Position numbers and translations under genes: made by a program. The notes beneath the pieces are model-generated. The model was not told the DNA's origin. It worked only from the letters and a program-made list of their open reading frames with translations, and made no database searches. This document shows positions 8,961-16,705 of a stretch of 64,000 nt of DNA, piece by piece (positions within the stretch are counted from its first letter, which is position 1; every line of letters begins with the position of its first letter). The stretch spans positions 1-64,000 of the forward strand of contig JAEYMU010000048.1 in NCBI GenBank assembly GCA_023407175.1, given 5' to 3'. Source of the stretch: Bacillota bacterium (GTDB lineage Bacteria; Bacillota_A; Clostridia; Lachnospirales; Lachnospiraceae).

Positions 8961-9068
8961 CTATATGATTTTTGATACTGCCAGTACGATGACCGCGCCG
9001 ATCGATATGCCGGAACCAAGTAACAACGCCTGGACAAAGATATCCAGGTACTCCTTAAATTTCTTCAT
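8961..9068 (-). CDS. Small single-span membrane protein
   Basis: A 35-residue ORF beginning MKKFKEYLDIFVQALLLGSG. It starts after GGAGGCGAGAGCTA and ends with one hydrophobic segment (ISIGAVIVLAVSKII). It is probably a phage small membrane peptide; the function is unknown. Confidence 0.55.
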   Translation of the reverse strand: MKKFKEYLDIFVQALLLGSGISIGAVIVLAVSKII

Positions 9069-9175
9069 TAGCTCTCGCCTCCTTTCTCTACAATCGTGTA
9101 GAATGATGTAATTTTTTCTGGTATAATCTCCCTATCAGCTGATAACTGAAATACAAATGAAAGGAGAATATACTA

Positions 9176-9340
9176 ATGACTGAATTATTTAAACCGGGCG
9201 AGGACAATAAACCTGCCGGTGACTACAAGGAAGTTGGCCCTAGGGGCGGAGCTGTAAATCATCCAAGGGAAGTAACTATTGACTCGGGCGATAGGCTTCC
9301 GCCAACCCAAGAAAAGGGTCACAAATGGGAAAAGCAATAA
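9176..9340 (+). CDS. YjzC-like small protein
   Basis: A 54-residue ORF, too short for standard ORF calling, preceded by GAAAGGAGAATATACTA. The protein MTELFKPGEDNKPAGDYKEV followed by GPRGG and PPTQEKGHKWE matches the YjzC-like family, whose members read like FKPGxxxPxSGxYxxVGPRGG and PPTxxKGxxW. It is the only plus-strand gene in the phage early region and has its own terminator hairpin at 9350-9382, so it is transcribed separately. The function of the family is not established. Confidence 0.8.
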   Translation: MTELFKPGEDNKPAGDYKEVGPRGGAVNHPREVTIDSGDRLPPTQEKGHKWEKQ

Positions 9341-9349
9341 TCCTAATCC

Positions 9350-9382
9350 ATATGAGCCGCTGTTCACAGCAGTGGCTCATAT
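9350..9382. terminator. Hairpin terminator after the YjzC-like gene
   Basis: ATATGAGCC and GGCTCATAT form the stem base and GCTG/CAGC extends it around a short loop, followed by TTTCTATTC on the plus strand. It overlaps the last codons of the opposing 38-residue gene, so it may end transcription from both sides. Confidence 0.65.
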
Positions 9383-9493
9383 TTCTATTCGCTTTTTCCA
9401 AAAACAAAAGCATTTACCTAACAAATTGATCTGTATCCATGCTTCTACGTATTTAATTCCATTCTCTGTATATTTGGTTATATAATGTTTCAT
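9377..9493 (-). CDS. Small hypothetical phage protein
   Basis: A 38-residue ORF starting MKHYITKYTENGIKYVEAWI after a very strong AAAGGAGGGGG site. It ends with basic residues (KCFCFWKKRIEI). The codon structure and ribosome site support a real gene; no function is known. It is the first or second gene of the early operon downstream of the Cro-like regulator. Confidence 0.6.
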   Translation of the reverse strand: MKHYITKYTENGIKYVEAWIQINLLGKCFCFWKKRIEI

Positions 9494-9526
9494 AAGCCTG
9501 CCCCCTCCTTTCTACCGCCTAAGCGG

Positions 9527-9697
9527 TTACTGATTAATAAACTCCAGTAGCGCCTCTCTTGTAATTCTGGTCTTGCCAAGAAGTTTAATCTTTCTGATCT
9601 TTCCGTTTCTGATTAACCTCCTGACAGTTTCCTCGCTGACTGACAGATAGGCCGCTACTTGTTCAATAGTATTGATTGAAGTAATAATATCGTTCAT
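9527..9697 (-). CDS. Excisionase-type helix-turn-helix protein
   Basis: A 56-residue protein with a MerR/excisionase-like wing-helix: TIEQVAAYLSVSEETVRRLI, then RNGKIRKIKLLGKTRITREAL. This is the DNA-binding domain family of phage excisionases and AlpA-like regulators. It lies just after the Cro-like gene, the usual place of an excision or early-gene regulator. GGAGGCACC precedes the start. Confidence 0.8.
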   Translation of the reverse strand: MNDIITSINTIEQVAAYLSVSEETVRRLIRNGKIRKIKLLGKTRITREALLEFINQ

Positions 9698-9706
9698 GGT
9701 GCCTCC

Positions 9707-9928
9707 CTATCCTGTTTTGACTTTTTCCTTGATAAATTCACCTTTTCGGCCAAGCAACTCATCTAGCGATACTCCAAGATAATCAGCTGTTTTGATAATC
9801 CTATCTACAGATGGTATGTTTTCATCCCATTTGCAGACGCTTCCAGACGAAAACTCTAAATCTGATTCAAGTTGTCTTATAGGAATTTTTTTTGCTTGGC
9901 ATATTTTTTTAACTCTTGCGTAAAGCAA
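9707..9928 (-). CDS. Cro-like XRE transcriptional regulator
   Basis: A 73-residue HTH_XRE protein. The DNA-binding helices read KICQAKKIPIRQLESDLEFS followed by GSVCKWDENIPSV and ITTADYLGVSLDELLG-like spacing. I place the start at TTG 9928, 7 nt after GGAGG; the longer frame would include the ribosome site in the protein. It is divergent from the repressor at 10150 and shares its operator region, so it probably acts as the lytic-side (Cro) regulator. Confidence 0.8.
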   Translation of the reverse strand: MLYARVKKICQAKKIPIRQLESDLEFSSGSVCKWDENIPSVDRIIKTADYLGVSLDELLGRKGEFIKEKVKTG

Positions 9929-9949
9929 TATGTTTCCTCCTTTCAAATA

Positions 9950-10130
9950 CTGAATATTTTACATATTTAAGTTGACATTATGCTGAAAATATTCTATAAT
10001 ATTGACTGTCGAGGTAAATAAATATGGAATACTTTCAGCGTTCTGCCTTTTTTACGTAAAATATTCAACTGATATATTTTATTATACGTAATATTTTCAG
10101 ATTGTCAATACCTTTGCGTAAAAAATTCAG
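9950..10130. promoter_or_regulatory. Shared operator array between Cro-like and repressor genes
   Basis: Related 15-16 bp boxes with consensus TACGTAAAATATTCAG occur at 9950-9965 (inverted), 10053-10067, 10085-10100 (TACGTAATATTTTCAG) and 10115-10130 (TGCGTAAAAAATTCAG), with a half-copy near 9983. They fill the divergent promoter region and are the natural operators for the two XRE proteins. Confidence 0.65.
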
Positions 10131-10149
10131 TATTTTTAAGGGAGGCATT

Positions 10150-10464
10150 ATGGAAATATTTGATATTATCAAGAAACTATGTGATGAAAGAGGAATAAAG
10201 ATAACTGCTTTGGAAAGAGATCTTGATTTTAGTCGTGGATCGATTTATAAAATGGTAACATCTGCGCCTAGCTCAGATAAGGTGAAAAAGCTTGCTGATT
10301 ATTTTGATGTATCAACTGATTATTTATTGAGCAGGAAAAACAAGGATGATACCACTCCTACTTATGATACACTATTAAAAATTTATACTAGAGGAAAGAG
10401 TAACTTAACTCCAGAAGAAAAGATAAAATTAGCCCAGATTATATTATCAGATAGAAATGATTAA
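10150..10464 (+). CDS. C1-type XRE repressor
   Basis: A 104-residue XRE protein. The HTH is KKLCDERGIKITALERDLDF, SRGSIYKM, then VKKLADYFDVSTDYLL, followed by a short C-terminal helix region. It has no peptidase domain. ATG at 10150 follows AAGGGAGGC; a longer upstream frame has no ribosome site. It is closely similar in layout to the opposed Cro-like protein, and its position next to the integrase side marks it as the lysogeny repressor. Confidence 0.85.
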   Translation: MEIFDIIKKLCDERGIKITALERDLDFSRGSIYKMVTSAPSSDKVKKLADYFDVSTDYLLSRKNKDDTTPTYDTLLKIYTRGKSNLTPEEKIKLAQIILSDRND

Positions 10465-10603
10465 ATATGGATTATTGCTGCATTTAAATTAAATAATCAT
10501 AATGTAGATCAATATACATATTACTCCTTAAAAAAAACGGCACATTGCCGAACATATGTTTACATCAGATAAAACATGCTGTATCATAAAGGAGAATAAT
10601 AAT

Positions 10604-11485
10604 ATGGAAAATAAATCAGATTATGTTGTAACCAGATATTCATTACTTCCTGATACCCAAATTAATTTACATGCTTTTTTGGCCAGTGAGACAAAAGAAC
10701 AAATATTCCTTAATTGGCTTAATCAATTTGAACAACAACCCAGCCAATCAATATCAGTACATAAGAGTAATTTTACATTCTACTGTAAAAGAATATCAAA
10801 ATTTAGATTTATATTAAAATTTGCCAAAAAGACAAATAAAAAAATTAATGAAGCAACTAAGGATGATATTTATGAAAAACTTGTTTGTGATTATCCTTAT
10901 TCTAACATTGTAATAGATATAAATACGCAAATAATGCTTATACAAAAAAATCCTAAAGTTTTTCAAAATATTATTTATTTTAAAGATACTATCAGTAAAT
11001 GTATATCATACTTTATTAAACCAAAAGGTATTTCCATTTATATAGAGTTATTAACCCAAAAGCATGATTTTTGGACTCATATTAAAGAAAATAAAGGATT
11101 TATACAAACAGTAGAATTAAAATTAATTTCACCTAATTTTTTAAAAACGACAAGAACCGCTAGAGAATTTGTTCAAAGCTTAAAAGAACAATATAACAAT
11201 AAAGCTGTCAGTATAAAATTGGAAAACGATGATGGAAACTTGAATATTTCTGAAGATCAGATATTTATTAATGATGCAGTTAAATATGCATCATCAGGTT
11301 GTGGTAATTGGAAGATAAAAACAAAAAGAAATACTAAACAATTAAAAAGTGAAGATAAATCTATAACTATGTCATTGCCACATGACATAATAAATGTGAC
11401 CAAGGAAAATATAATAGAAATTGAATATGTATTTGACAGAATTCGTTTAATAGAAAATTCAAATTTAGATGATGAAGGTGAATAG
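10604..11485 (+). CDS. Hypothetical cytosolic protein of the lysogenic cargo pair
   Basis: A 293-residue soluble protein, unrecognised. It starts at ATG 10604 after AAAGGAGAATAATA. The protein is Lys/Asn/Ile-rich, with no transmembrane segment, a predicted alpha/beta mix, and a C-terminal region with SSGCGNWKIKTKRN. The coding DNA is far more AT-rich than the phage early genes. The stop is 1 bp before the start of the 4-TM protein gene, so the two are an operon. It lies between repressor and integrase, the classic slot for lysogenic conversion, superinfection exclusion or defence genes. Confidence 0.75.
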   Translation: MENKSDYVVTRYSLLPDTQINLHAFLASETKEQIFLNWLNQFEQQPSQSISVHKSNFTFYCKRISKFRFILKFAKKTNKKINEATKDDIYEKLVCDYPYSNIVIDINTQIMLIQKNPKVFQNIIYFKDTISKCISYFIKPKGISIYIELLTQKHDFWTHIKENKGFIQTVELKLISPNFLKTTRTAREFVQSLKEQYNNKAVSIKLENDDGNLNISEDQIFINDAVKYASSGCGNWKIKTKRNTKQLKSEDKSITMSLPHDIINVTKENIIEIEYVFDRIRLIENSNLDDEGE

Positions 11486-11486
11486 T

Positions 11487-12080
11487 ATGAAGTTTTTAAG
11501 ATCAACAATTTTTAAAATATTAGTTATTGCAATAATTTCTTTTCTTATCATTTTAAATTTTGATTATTCTAAAAGTGAGATCATTAAATATAGTTTTATA
11601 TTAAGTTCATTAATTGATTTATTTTCAATTTCACTTGCAATTATTGCTATATTATTTACACTTCTGGATAGATACAAAAATTTATCAGCCAATAAGGAGG
11701 CCTTTACCAGCGCAACTAATGAAATTTTAAAAGAAATGTCAGAGGATTCAATAAGTTTGTTTTTTATAATTTGCTTACTTTTTATTTCTGAGTTGCTAAA
11801 ATCATTAACAGAAAAATTTAAATTGTTTGATATATATGGTTTTCTATTAATATTTTCATTAATACTAATATTGTTTATTGTATTTGATATATCCTTTTCT
11901 ATTATTAAATTAGTCAATTCCTTGCAACAGTTTAGGAAAATTGATGAAACGGAGTTTTCTATAACAGAATCTGAAAAGCATCTTATTGAAGCTTATAGAA
12001 AACTAGATAAGAAACATTCCAATGAATTACTGGAAACAATAAAAACATTGATTATAAAACAGAATATAGATAAAAAATAG
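11487..12080 (+). CDS. Four-transmembrane protein of the lysogenic cargo pair
   Basis: A 197-residue membrane protein. Four hydrophobic spans are visible at about residues 8-26, 33-58, 94-112 and 123-150, followed by a 45-residue charged cytosolic tail. ATG at 11487 follows GAAGGTG and overlaps the end of the operon partner's frame by chance only (1-bp gap). The layout of a soluble protein plus a small 4-TM protein resembles sensor/effector defence pairs such as Kiwa (KwaA/KwaB) in outline, but gene order differs and I see no sequence proof. A perfect hairpin terminator follows at once. Confidence 0.75.
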   Translation: MKFLRSTIFKILVIAIISFLIILNFDYSKSEIIKYSFILSSLIDLFSISLAIIAILFTLLDRYKNLSANKEAFTSATNEILKEMSEDSISLFFIICLLFISELLKSLTEKFKLFDIYGFLLIFSLILILFIVFDISFSIIKLVNSLQQFRKIDETEFSITESEKHLIEAYRKLDKKHSNELLETIKTLIIKQNIDKK

Positions 12081-12103
12081 CCGCTCCTACGACAGGAGCG
12101 GCT
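12079..12103 (+). terminator. Terminator of the two-gene cargo operon
   Basis: A perfect 10-bp stem, AGCCGCTCCT with AGGAGCGGCT, and a 5-nt loop begins inside the stop codon of the membrane protein gene. No long T-run follows, so its efficiency is uncertain. Confidence 0.65.
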
Positions 12104-12228
12104 ACACAATAGAATAACCAGGTGGTTATAATACTGCTCTCGACAAGCCTATTATAACACCTTTAACATAAATTCACAACCATTATGTTGGGTGTATTTT
12201 TTATACCCATTTTTAAGGAGGAATGTAC

Positions 12229-13314
12229 ATGTCAGTACAAAAAAAGAACGGGAAATGGTATGCTGCCGTCTATCTCGGCATGGAAAACGGCAAACAAAAG
12301 TATGAATGGTCCGATGGCTACGACCTTAAGCCAGATGCACAGCTGAAAGAAATCGAAATGAAGAAAGATGTCATCCAGCGCAACCATGTAGTTCGGAAGA
12401 AAGAGAGCTTCGTATCTGTGTCGGAATCCTGGTTCGGCTCCAGAAAAAAGACTATAGCTCCAACCACATACCGGCAAAACGAATGGTATTACAACCATTA
12501 CATAAAGCCCTATTTTAAAGATTTTATGATAAGCAAAATTGACACCCAGGATATTGTTAATTTTATGAGTGGCTTAAACGTTGCCCCCGGAACGGTAAAT
12601 AAGGCTATGAACATTTTAAAGCAGATTCTTGATCTTGCAGTGCTCTATGGATACATTCGGTATAATCCATGCACAGGTATTAAGAAACCTCGCATAAGGA
12701 CAACCAGAAAGCCCACGTGGACCCAGGAGGAGATCAGGGACTTCCTAAACCTGAAGGATGTAAAAGAATGTACCGGATATATCGCTTTCTGTCTGCTCTT
12801 CACTACCGGCATGCGCCCCGGGGAGGTATGTGGCCTGCGCTGGTGTGACTGGTACGGAGAATATTTTCTCCCTGCTCACGGAATTGATAATTTTAAAGTG
12901 CAGACCGATTTAAAAAATGAATTTGCACATCAGGAAGTATATATTGGATCCAAGCTCCAGGCAGAGCTTAAGAAGTTGAAAAAATATCAGAGGGAATACT
13001 GCATAGCCAATGGCCTGAAATTCAGTGAGGAAAATTACATTAACTGCTTTGAGCCCGATCTGCGTCCTATGACTCCGGAATATCTGCGCAAATCCCTTGA
13101 GCGGATCCTGAAGCGCAACGGAATAGATAAGATATCTCCTTATTCGGCTAGACACAGCTTCGGAACCAATATGATGCGCAATGGTGTAAACCCGAAAAAG
13201 GTAAGTGAAGCTATGCGCCATTCATCAGTGAGGACCACACTGGACCAATATTCTCACGTTGATTCAGATATGAAAAAGAAGACGTTTAGTGAGTATGCGG
13301 ACGGTGTATTATGA
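12229..13314 (+). CDS. Tyrosine recombinase, integrase of the left element
   Basis: A 361-residue phage integrase. The N-terminal part (QKKNGKWYAAVYLG) is an AP2-like arm-binding domain, residues about 55-145 are the SAM-like core-binding domain, and the catalytic domain shows the box I Arg in FTTGMRPGEVCGLRW and box II SPYSARHSFGTNMM with HSSVRTTLDQYSHV giving R-H-R...H-Y. I chose ATG 12229, 7 nt after GGAGG, over ATG 12223. It sits 100 bp from its attachment site at the tRNA-Thr 3' copy. Confidence 0.93.
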   Translation: MSVQKKNGKWYAAVYLGMENGKQKYEWSDGYDLKPDAQLKEIEMKKDVIQRNHVVRKKESFVSVSESWFGSRKKTIAPTTYRQNEWYYNHYIKPYFKDFMISKIDTQDIVNFMSGLNVAPGTVNKAMNILKQILDLAVLYGYIRYNPCTGIKKPRIRTTRKPTWTQEEIRDFLNLKDVKECTGYIAFCLLFTTGMRPGEVCGLRWCDWYGEYFLPAHGIDNFKVQTDLKNEFAHQEVYIGSKLQAELKKLKKYQREYCIANGLKFSEENYINCFEPDLRPMTPEYLRKSLERILKRNGIDKISPYSARHSFGTNMMRNGVNPKKVSEAMRHSSVRTTLDQYSHVDSDMKKKTFSEYADGVL

Positions 13315-13338
13315 AAGTCATAGAAAAAGTCATAGAAA
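13314..13338 (+). repeat. Tandem 12-bp repeats next to the left integrase
   Basis: AAAGTCATAGAAA occurs at 13314-13326 and again at 13326-13338, directly after the integrase stop codon and before the att copy. Short direct repeats here fit arm-type integrase binding sites. Confidence 0.45.
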
Positions 13339-13362
13339 AAGCACCCATGCGGATGCCTTTTC
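13336..13362 (-). terminator. Second copy of the tRNA-Thr terminator
   Basis: On the minus strand GGCATCC-GCAT-GGGTGC is followed by a T-run. It is nearly identical in stem and loop to the terminator after the intact tRNA-Thr (33769-33795) and lies at the same distance from the tRNA 3' copy, so the duplication carried by the element includes the terminator. Confidence 0.6.
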
Positions 13363-13412
13363 ATAATCTCTCTTTTCCCTCAAAAGCCTTATTTTATCAA
13401 CGCTTCATAAAT

Positions 13413-13456
13413 TAAGCTGCCAACGGGAATCGAACCCGTGACCTCCACCTTACCAA
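13413..13456. repeat. att copy: 44-bp duplicate of the tRNA-Thr 3' half
   Basis: The stretch is identical over 44 bp to 33842-33885, which covers the T-arm, variable loop and 3' anticodon stem of tRNA-Thr. Identity stops at the anticodon loop; the 5' half of the tRNA is missing here. This is the junction between the left element and the right element. Confidence 0.9.
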
Positions 13457-13573
13457 TCTGTAAAGTGTAATTTTGTGATTTTGCGTGAAATGCTGCAACG
13501 CTTGATTTTACTGGGTTTTATGAGATTTATGTTTTATGTAATGTTGTGATTTTTAATCAGTTTTTATAAAACC

Positions 13574-13591
13574 AGTCCCCAAATAGTCCCC
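13574..13591 (+). repeat. Terminal AGTCCCC double repeat, left end of the right element
   Basis: AGTCCCCAAATAGTCCCC matches AGTCCCCAAACAGTCCCC at 33741-33758 near the other end with one mismatch. Both lie about 120 bp inside or beside the att sites, as expected for arm-type sites of the right integrase. Confidence 0.5.
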
Positions 13592-13664
13592 TGTGTTAAT
13601 TCTAAATAATATATTTGAGGTTTGTGTCCGTTGAAAGTCCGTTGTTGGTAGTACCGTTTATTAA

Positions 13665-14186
13665 TTACATGATGAACGATAAATTTCTCATCATTGAATA
13701 TAAGTCCTCACACGCAACACCTAAAACAGAACATACATCTGGAATTTTTGCCCGAGCAGATTTATTGACAATATTTAAGTTCCCGTTCTTTGTCTCAAAA
13801 GTAATTATTCTATAACCATATGTACAGGCTGTTGCAATCAGCCAAGGATCAGCTGCATCAGACTTTGACCAATCCAAAAGCGCTTTTTCTTTATAAAAAT
13901 TTGACGTTTGAATATGTTGTAATATCTCCGCATATCTTGTAATGATTGCTGGCTGTATATGATTTAGTATTAATGAACTATCTAATTCATTCATCCATTC
14001 ACTAAGTTGATCGTCACCTTTCTTAACCTCTTCATAAACCAAATCCAAGATCAATATATTACCTCTGTCAATAGCCTGATGCATTTGATCCCAAAACTTC
14101 TTTGCAAAATCAAAAGGATAATATGTCTTGTAAGGAGTGATTAATGAGTTTGTATCTAATAAATATTTATCCGAGGTATTATTCAT
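13665..14186 (-). CDS. PIN-like DUF4411 toxin candidate
   Basis: A 173-residue protein of the DUF4411 group of PIN-like ribonucleases. The N-terminal YLLDTNSLITPY supplies the first acidic residue, VYEEVKKGDD the second, and SDAADPWLIATA the distal acidic residues, as in PIN domains. The stop of the upstream ImmA-like gene overlaps its start by 4 bp. DUF4411 with a COG2856-type partner is a described toxin-antitoxin arrangement, where the PIN protein would cleave RNA. Confidence 0.8.
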   Translation of the reverse strand: MNNTSDKYLLDTNSLITPYKTYYPFDFAKKFWDQMHQAIDRGNILILDLVYEEVKKGDDQLSEWMNELDSSLILNHIQPAIITRYAEILQHIQTSNFYKEKALLDWSKSDAADPWLIATACTYGYRIITFETKNGNLNIVNKSARAKIPDVCSVLGVACEDLYSMMRNLSFIM

Positions 14187-15352
14187 ATATCTATACCTCT
14201 CACCTTATCAATCAATTTGGCAAAGGTCTTTCTGTTAGTATGAGTAATACGATATGCATCAGTAAACAGCGTTTTTCCTTCTCTAACACTATTGTCTAGC
14301 AGTACTAAGAATCTATTATCATAACGAGATGCTGCAGTAACATAATAATCACCGCCACTTGTTTCCTTATTTATTTCTTTTTCTATATAATTCTTAATAG
14401 CTTCTTCTGCAATAGCATAATATGCGTCTTTTGTAATATAACCATTGTCCAATGCCCTTCTCGCTATAACCGTTGTTCCACATCTAAATGTAATTGCTAA
14501 TTTCTTTACTTTACTGAAATCATCCAGATAATTATATAAACCACTCCACAAATCAACAAAAACATCATTAGGTACCAGCAATTCGGCAGCAATAGCATTA
14601 CAGATAATTTCATCCTGATTGGAATTAATTGCTTTACTATATCTATCATTATAAAAGCTATTCACTCCGATCCAAATATGAGCAGTTTCATGCAAAAGAG
14701 AAAACAACTTACCACTCTTAGAGTCATTTGTATTAATAAAAATCAATGGGGCATAATTATCTAATAACGTAAACGCCCTAAACTCTTCGATATTTAATTT
14801 TCTATGGGTGTTTTGGTCAACGATACCACTCATCATTACTATAACCCCAATATCTTCAAGCTTTTTTCTAAGAACCCTAAAGGATTCTGCGGTATCAGAA
14901 TTTAGACTATACCACTCCTTATTAATTCCAATTACACTACGAATATCATTTGCAATTGTCAATGGATCTCGTACATCATTCATAGCTCCTACAAAACTCA
15001 GTTCACTATAATCAGATTTTATGAGGTGATTTTTCATCCAATCTTGAATACTTTCCATGCTACTAATTGTATCAATTAAATCACGACTTGGATTATTCGT
15101 ATAATAATTATCTATTGTTCGGTACTGCAATATTGCAATATCTTCAACCGGTGGTTGCTGCAAGAAAAAATAGCCCAAGGGTATTTTGGTCGCTTTACTT
15201 ACATTCTCGACTTGATTGAAAGTAGGTATTTTTTCACCACTTTTCCATTTTAACATTATTTCATATAAAGATTTATTGATTTGATCATAATTAACCTTGT
15301 TAATGGCCCAACTAATAACTTCGGGTGCTATATTTACATTAATAGATGGCAT
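14183..15352 (-). CDS. ImmA/IrrE family metallopeptidase, antitoxin candidate
   Basis: A 389-residue protein. An XRE-like N-terminal half (NQVENVSKATKIPLGYFFLQ) is followed by a zinc peptidase domain with LLHETAHIW, the HExxH-type motif, near residue 226. COG2856 proteins of this kind pair with PIN/DUF4411 toxins and are thought to act as antitoxin and regulator. The start at 15352 follows AAAGGAGGTTTTTTT; the longer frame would translate the ribosome site. Repression of its own promoter is likely but not visible. Confidence 0.85.
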   Translation of the reverse strand: MPSINVNIAPEVISWAINKVNYDQINKSLYEIMLKWKSGEKIPTFNQVENVSKATKIPLGYFFLQQPPVEDIAILQYRTIDNYYTNNPSRDLIDTISSMESIQDWMKNHLIKSDYSELSFVGAMNDVRDPLTIANDIRSVIGINKEWYSLNSDTAESFRVLRKKLEDIGVIVMMSGIVDQNTHRKLNIEEFRAFTLLDNYAPLIFINTNDSKSGKLFSLLHETAHIWIGVNSFYNDRYSKAINSNQDEIICNAIAAELLVPNDVFVDLWSGLYNYLDDFSKVKKLAITFRCGTTVIARRALDNGYITKDAYYAIAEEAIKNYIEKEINKETSGGDYYVTAASRYDNRFLVLLDNSVREGKTLFTDAYRITHTNRKTFAKLIDKVRGIDI

Positions 15353-15370
15353 AAAAAAACCTCCTTTCAT

Positions 15371-16081
15371 CGTATTGCTTCTGATATCATTATATCAATA
15401 GTATGCTCTTTTTATCAACCAATTACTAATAATATTATATGATAATAATGAAAATAGTTTATTTATTAAAACACACTCAACAAGCCACTTCATCGTTTTT
15501 CTACAATGTTTTGCCCTGATTATACACCATACTCTATATTTCAGCAACAATAAAGACACCTGCTGGAGAGCAAGTGCTATTTCTCTTATGACTGTAGGAG
15601 GCTATTCATTTATATACTACCAGTTAACGGCGATGTTATCCGCATTATTGCGGATAACTCCCGTGTCGGTATTGACTACATAAGGTCTGATATTATGTCG
15701 ATGATGGGTGGCAAAATACCGGGTACCGTTAAATATTCTCCCTTCAGGACGCCCCCATAATCAGTTCATTCTTCATACAAGGCGCGACACAGCACTGGCC
15801 CCATCCCTTCCCAGATCTGGTACGTCAGTCGGTCACCCCAGGGCCTGGGCCGCTCCCTTCCGTATTAACTCACCTGCTGACCTATTTGGTATATAAAATG
15901 TATAGAAGAAAGAAAGTAGAATCTTTTACTGTCATGTGTTTTCATTTGACTTTCTGACCTTGTATTCTGGCTATATAAGCATTTATATATCAATGAATAG
16001 CTATATGGCTTTTTGTCGTCTCATATTTAATTCTATGAGTTTAAAATGTATATAGCTATAGGCAGACTAATGTTTTTTCAC
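15371..16081. other. Gene-poor stretch with a GC-rich structured core
   Basis: No convincing gene. The middle (about 15640-15870) is clearly GC-richer than its AT-rich surroundings and has perfect or near-perfect hairpins: GTTATCCGCA/TGCGGATAAC at 15635-15658, CCAGATCTGG at 15811-15820 and CCCAGG/CCTGGG at 15837-15849. An AGGAGG (15597-15602) precedes an open frame without a normal start codon. It could be a decayed gene or a structured RNA. Confidence 0.4.
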
Positions 16082-16261
16082 CTAACAAGGGGCATCCTGA
16101 TTGCCTTCAATCTTATGTTCTTTTAAAGATTTCTCTATTTCTTCGAGTAACTTCCTTTTTGTGACCCTTTTCCATAACTTGTATTGCGCTGCCGCAAACC
16201 GCTCCTCCCATCCTTCACTAAATGTTACAATAACTTCAATCTCTGGTTCTTGTTTCTTCAT
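16082..16261 (-). CDS. Small hypothetical protein
   Basis: A 59-residue ORF starting MKKQEPEIEVIVTFSEGWEE after AAAGGAGGTGCTCAATT. It is a charged protein with a basic middle (KLWKRVTKRKLLEEIEKS). The family is not recognised. The strong ribosome site and codon structure support translation. Confidence 0.6.
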   Translation of the reverse strand: MKKQEPEIEVIVTFSEGWEERFAAAQYKLWKRVTKRKLLEEIEKSLKEHKIEGNQDAPC

Positions 16262-16297
16262 AATTGAGCACCTCCTTTATAAAGAATGCCCAAAATA

Positions 16298-16594
16298 CTA
16301 AAGTCTATCCTGATTATTTGCATCATTATATGTACTATCTGAAAAGAATTCGCCGTGGGGAAAATCTCCCTCGGCTAACTGCATTGCTCCGTCTCTGCCG
16401 AAGGAATAACACGGTCTTTTTTCGCCCTTTGCGTCAGTGTAATTAACCAACTCAAATATGAGGGCGTTACCTTTAACCAATCCAAAAATGGATTGACCTA
16501 TTTCTTCACCGAGACTGTCAATCTCATTTCTTATGTCTCTCATAACGTGTGCGTGTTGCTTTCCTGTAATCTCTGCAAGCTCAAGGCTTGTCAT
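16298..16594 (-). pseudogene. Truncated Rha-family phage regulator
   Basis: The 98-residue frame matches the Rha N-terminal region: TSLELAEITGKQHAHVMRDI and CYSFGRDGAMQLAEG are family signatures. Full Rha proteins continue for 100 or more residues after MQLA; here the frame diverges (FPHGEFFSDSTYNDANNQDR) and stops. It is probably a remnant left by a deletion. Rha proteins control phage development in some lambdoid phages. Confidence 0.7.
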
Positions 16595-16705
16595 TTTAAT
16601 TTCTCTTAAAACTTATTCGCTTATTATATGGTTTATTTTGTTATAATGTGGTATAATCTTCGTATCGTTGGCGAACGAAATACATTTTCATAGGAGATGG
16701 TCATT

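Larger units (their letters stand above)
1..13456. mobile_element. Left integrated element: prophage early region, lysogeny switch and integrase (partial)
   Basis: The block holds a phage recombination/replication gene set on the minus strand, opposed Cro/C1-type regulators and a tyrosine integrase. It ends at a 44-bp copy of the tRNA-Thr 3' end (13413-13456). The integrase lies next to the att copy, so the rest of the element, including any late genes, should lie left of base 1. The exact left boundary and whether the prophage is intact cannot be judged from this window. Confidence 0.8.

Noticed and set aside
13413..13456. Possible second tRNA gene
   Set aside because: Only the 3' half is present; the acceptor 5' strand, D-arm and anticodon are missing, so it is an att copy.
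15708..15896. Plus-strand 62-codon frame in the GC-rich block
   Set aside because: No ribosome site, no domain, and the region is dominated by hairpins.
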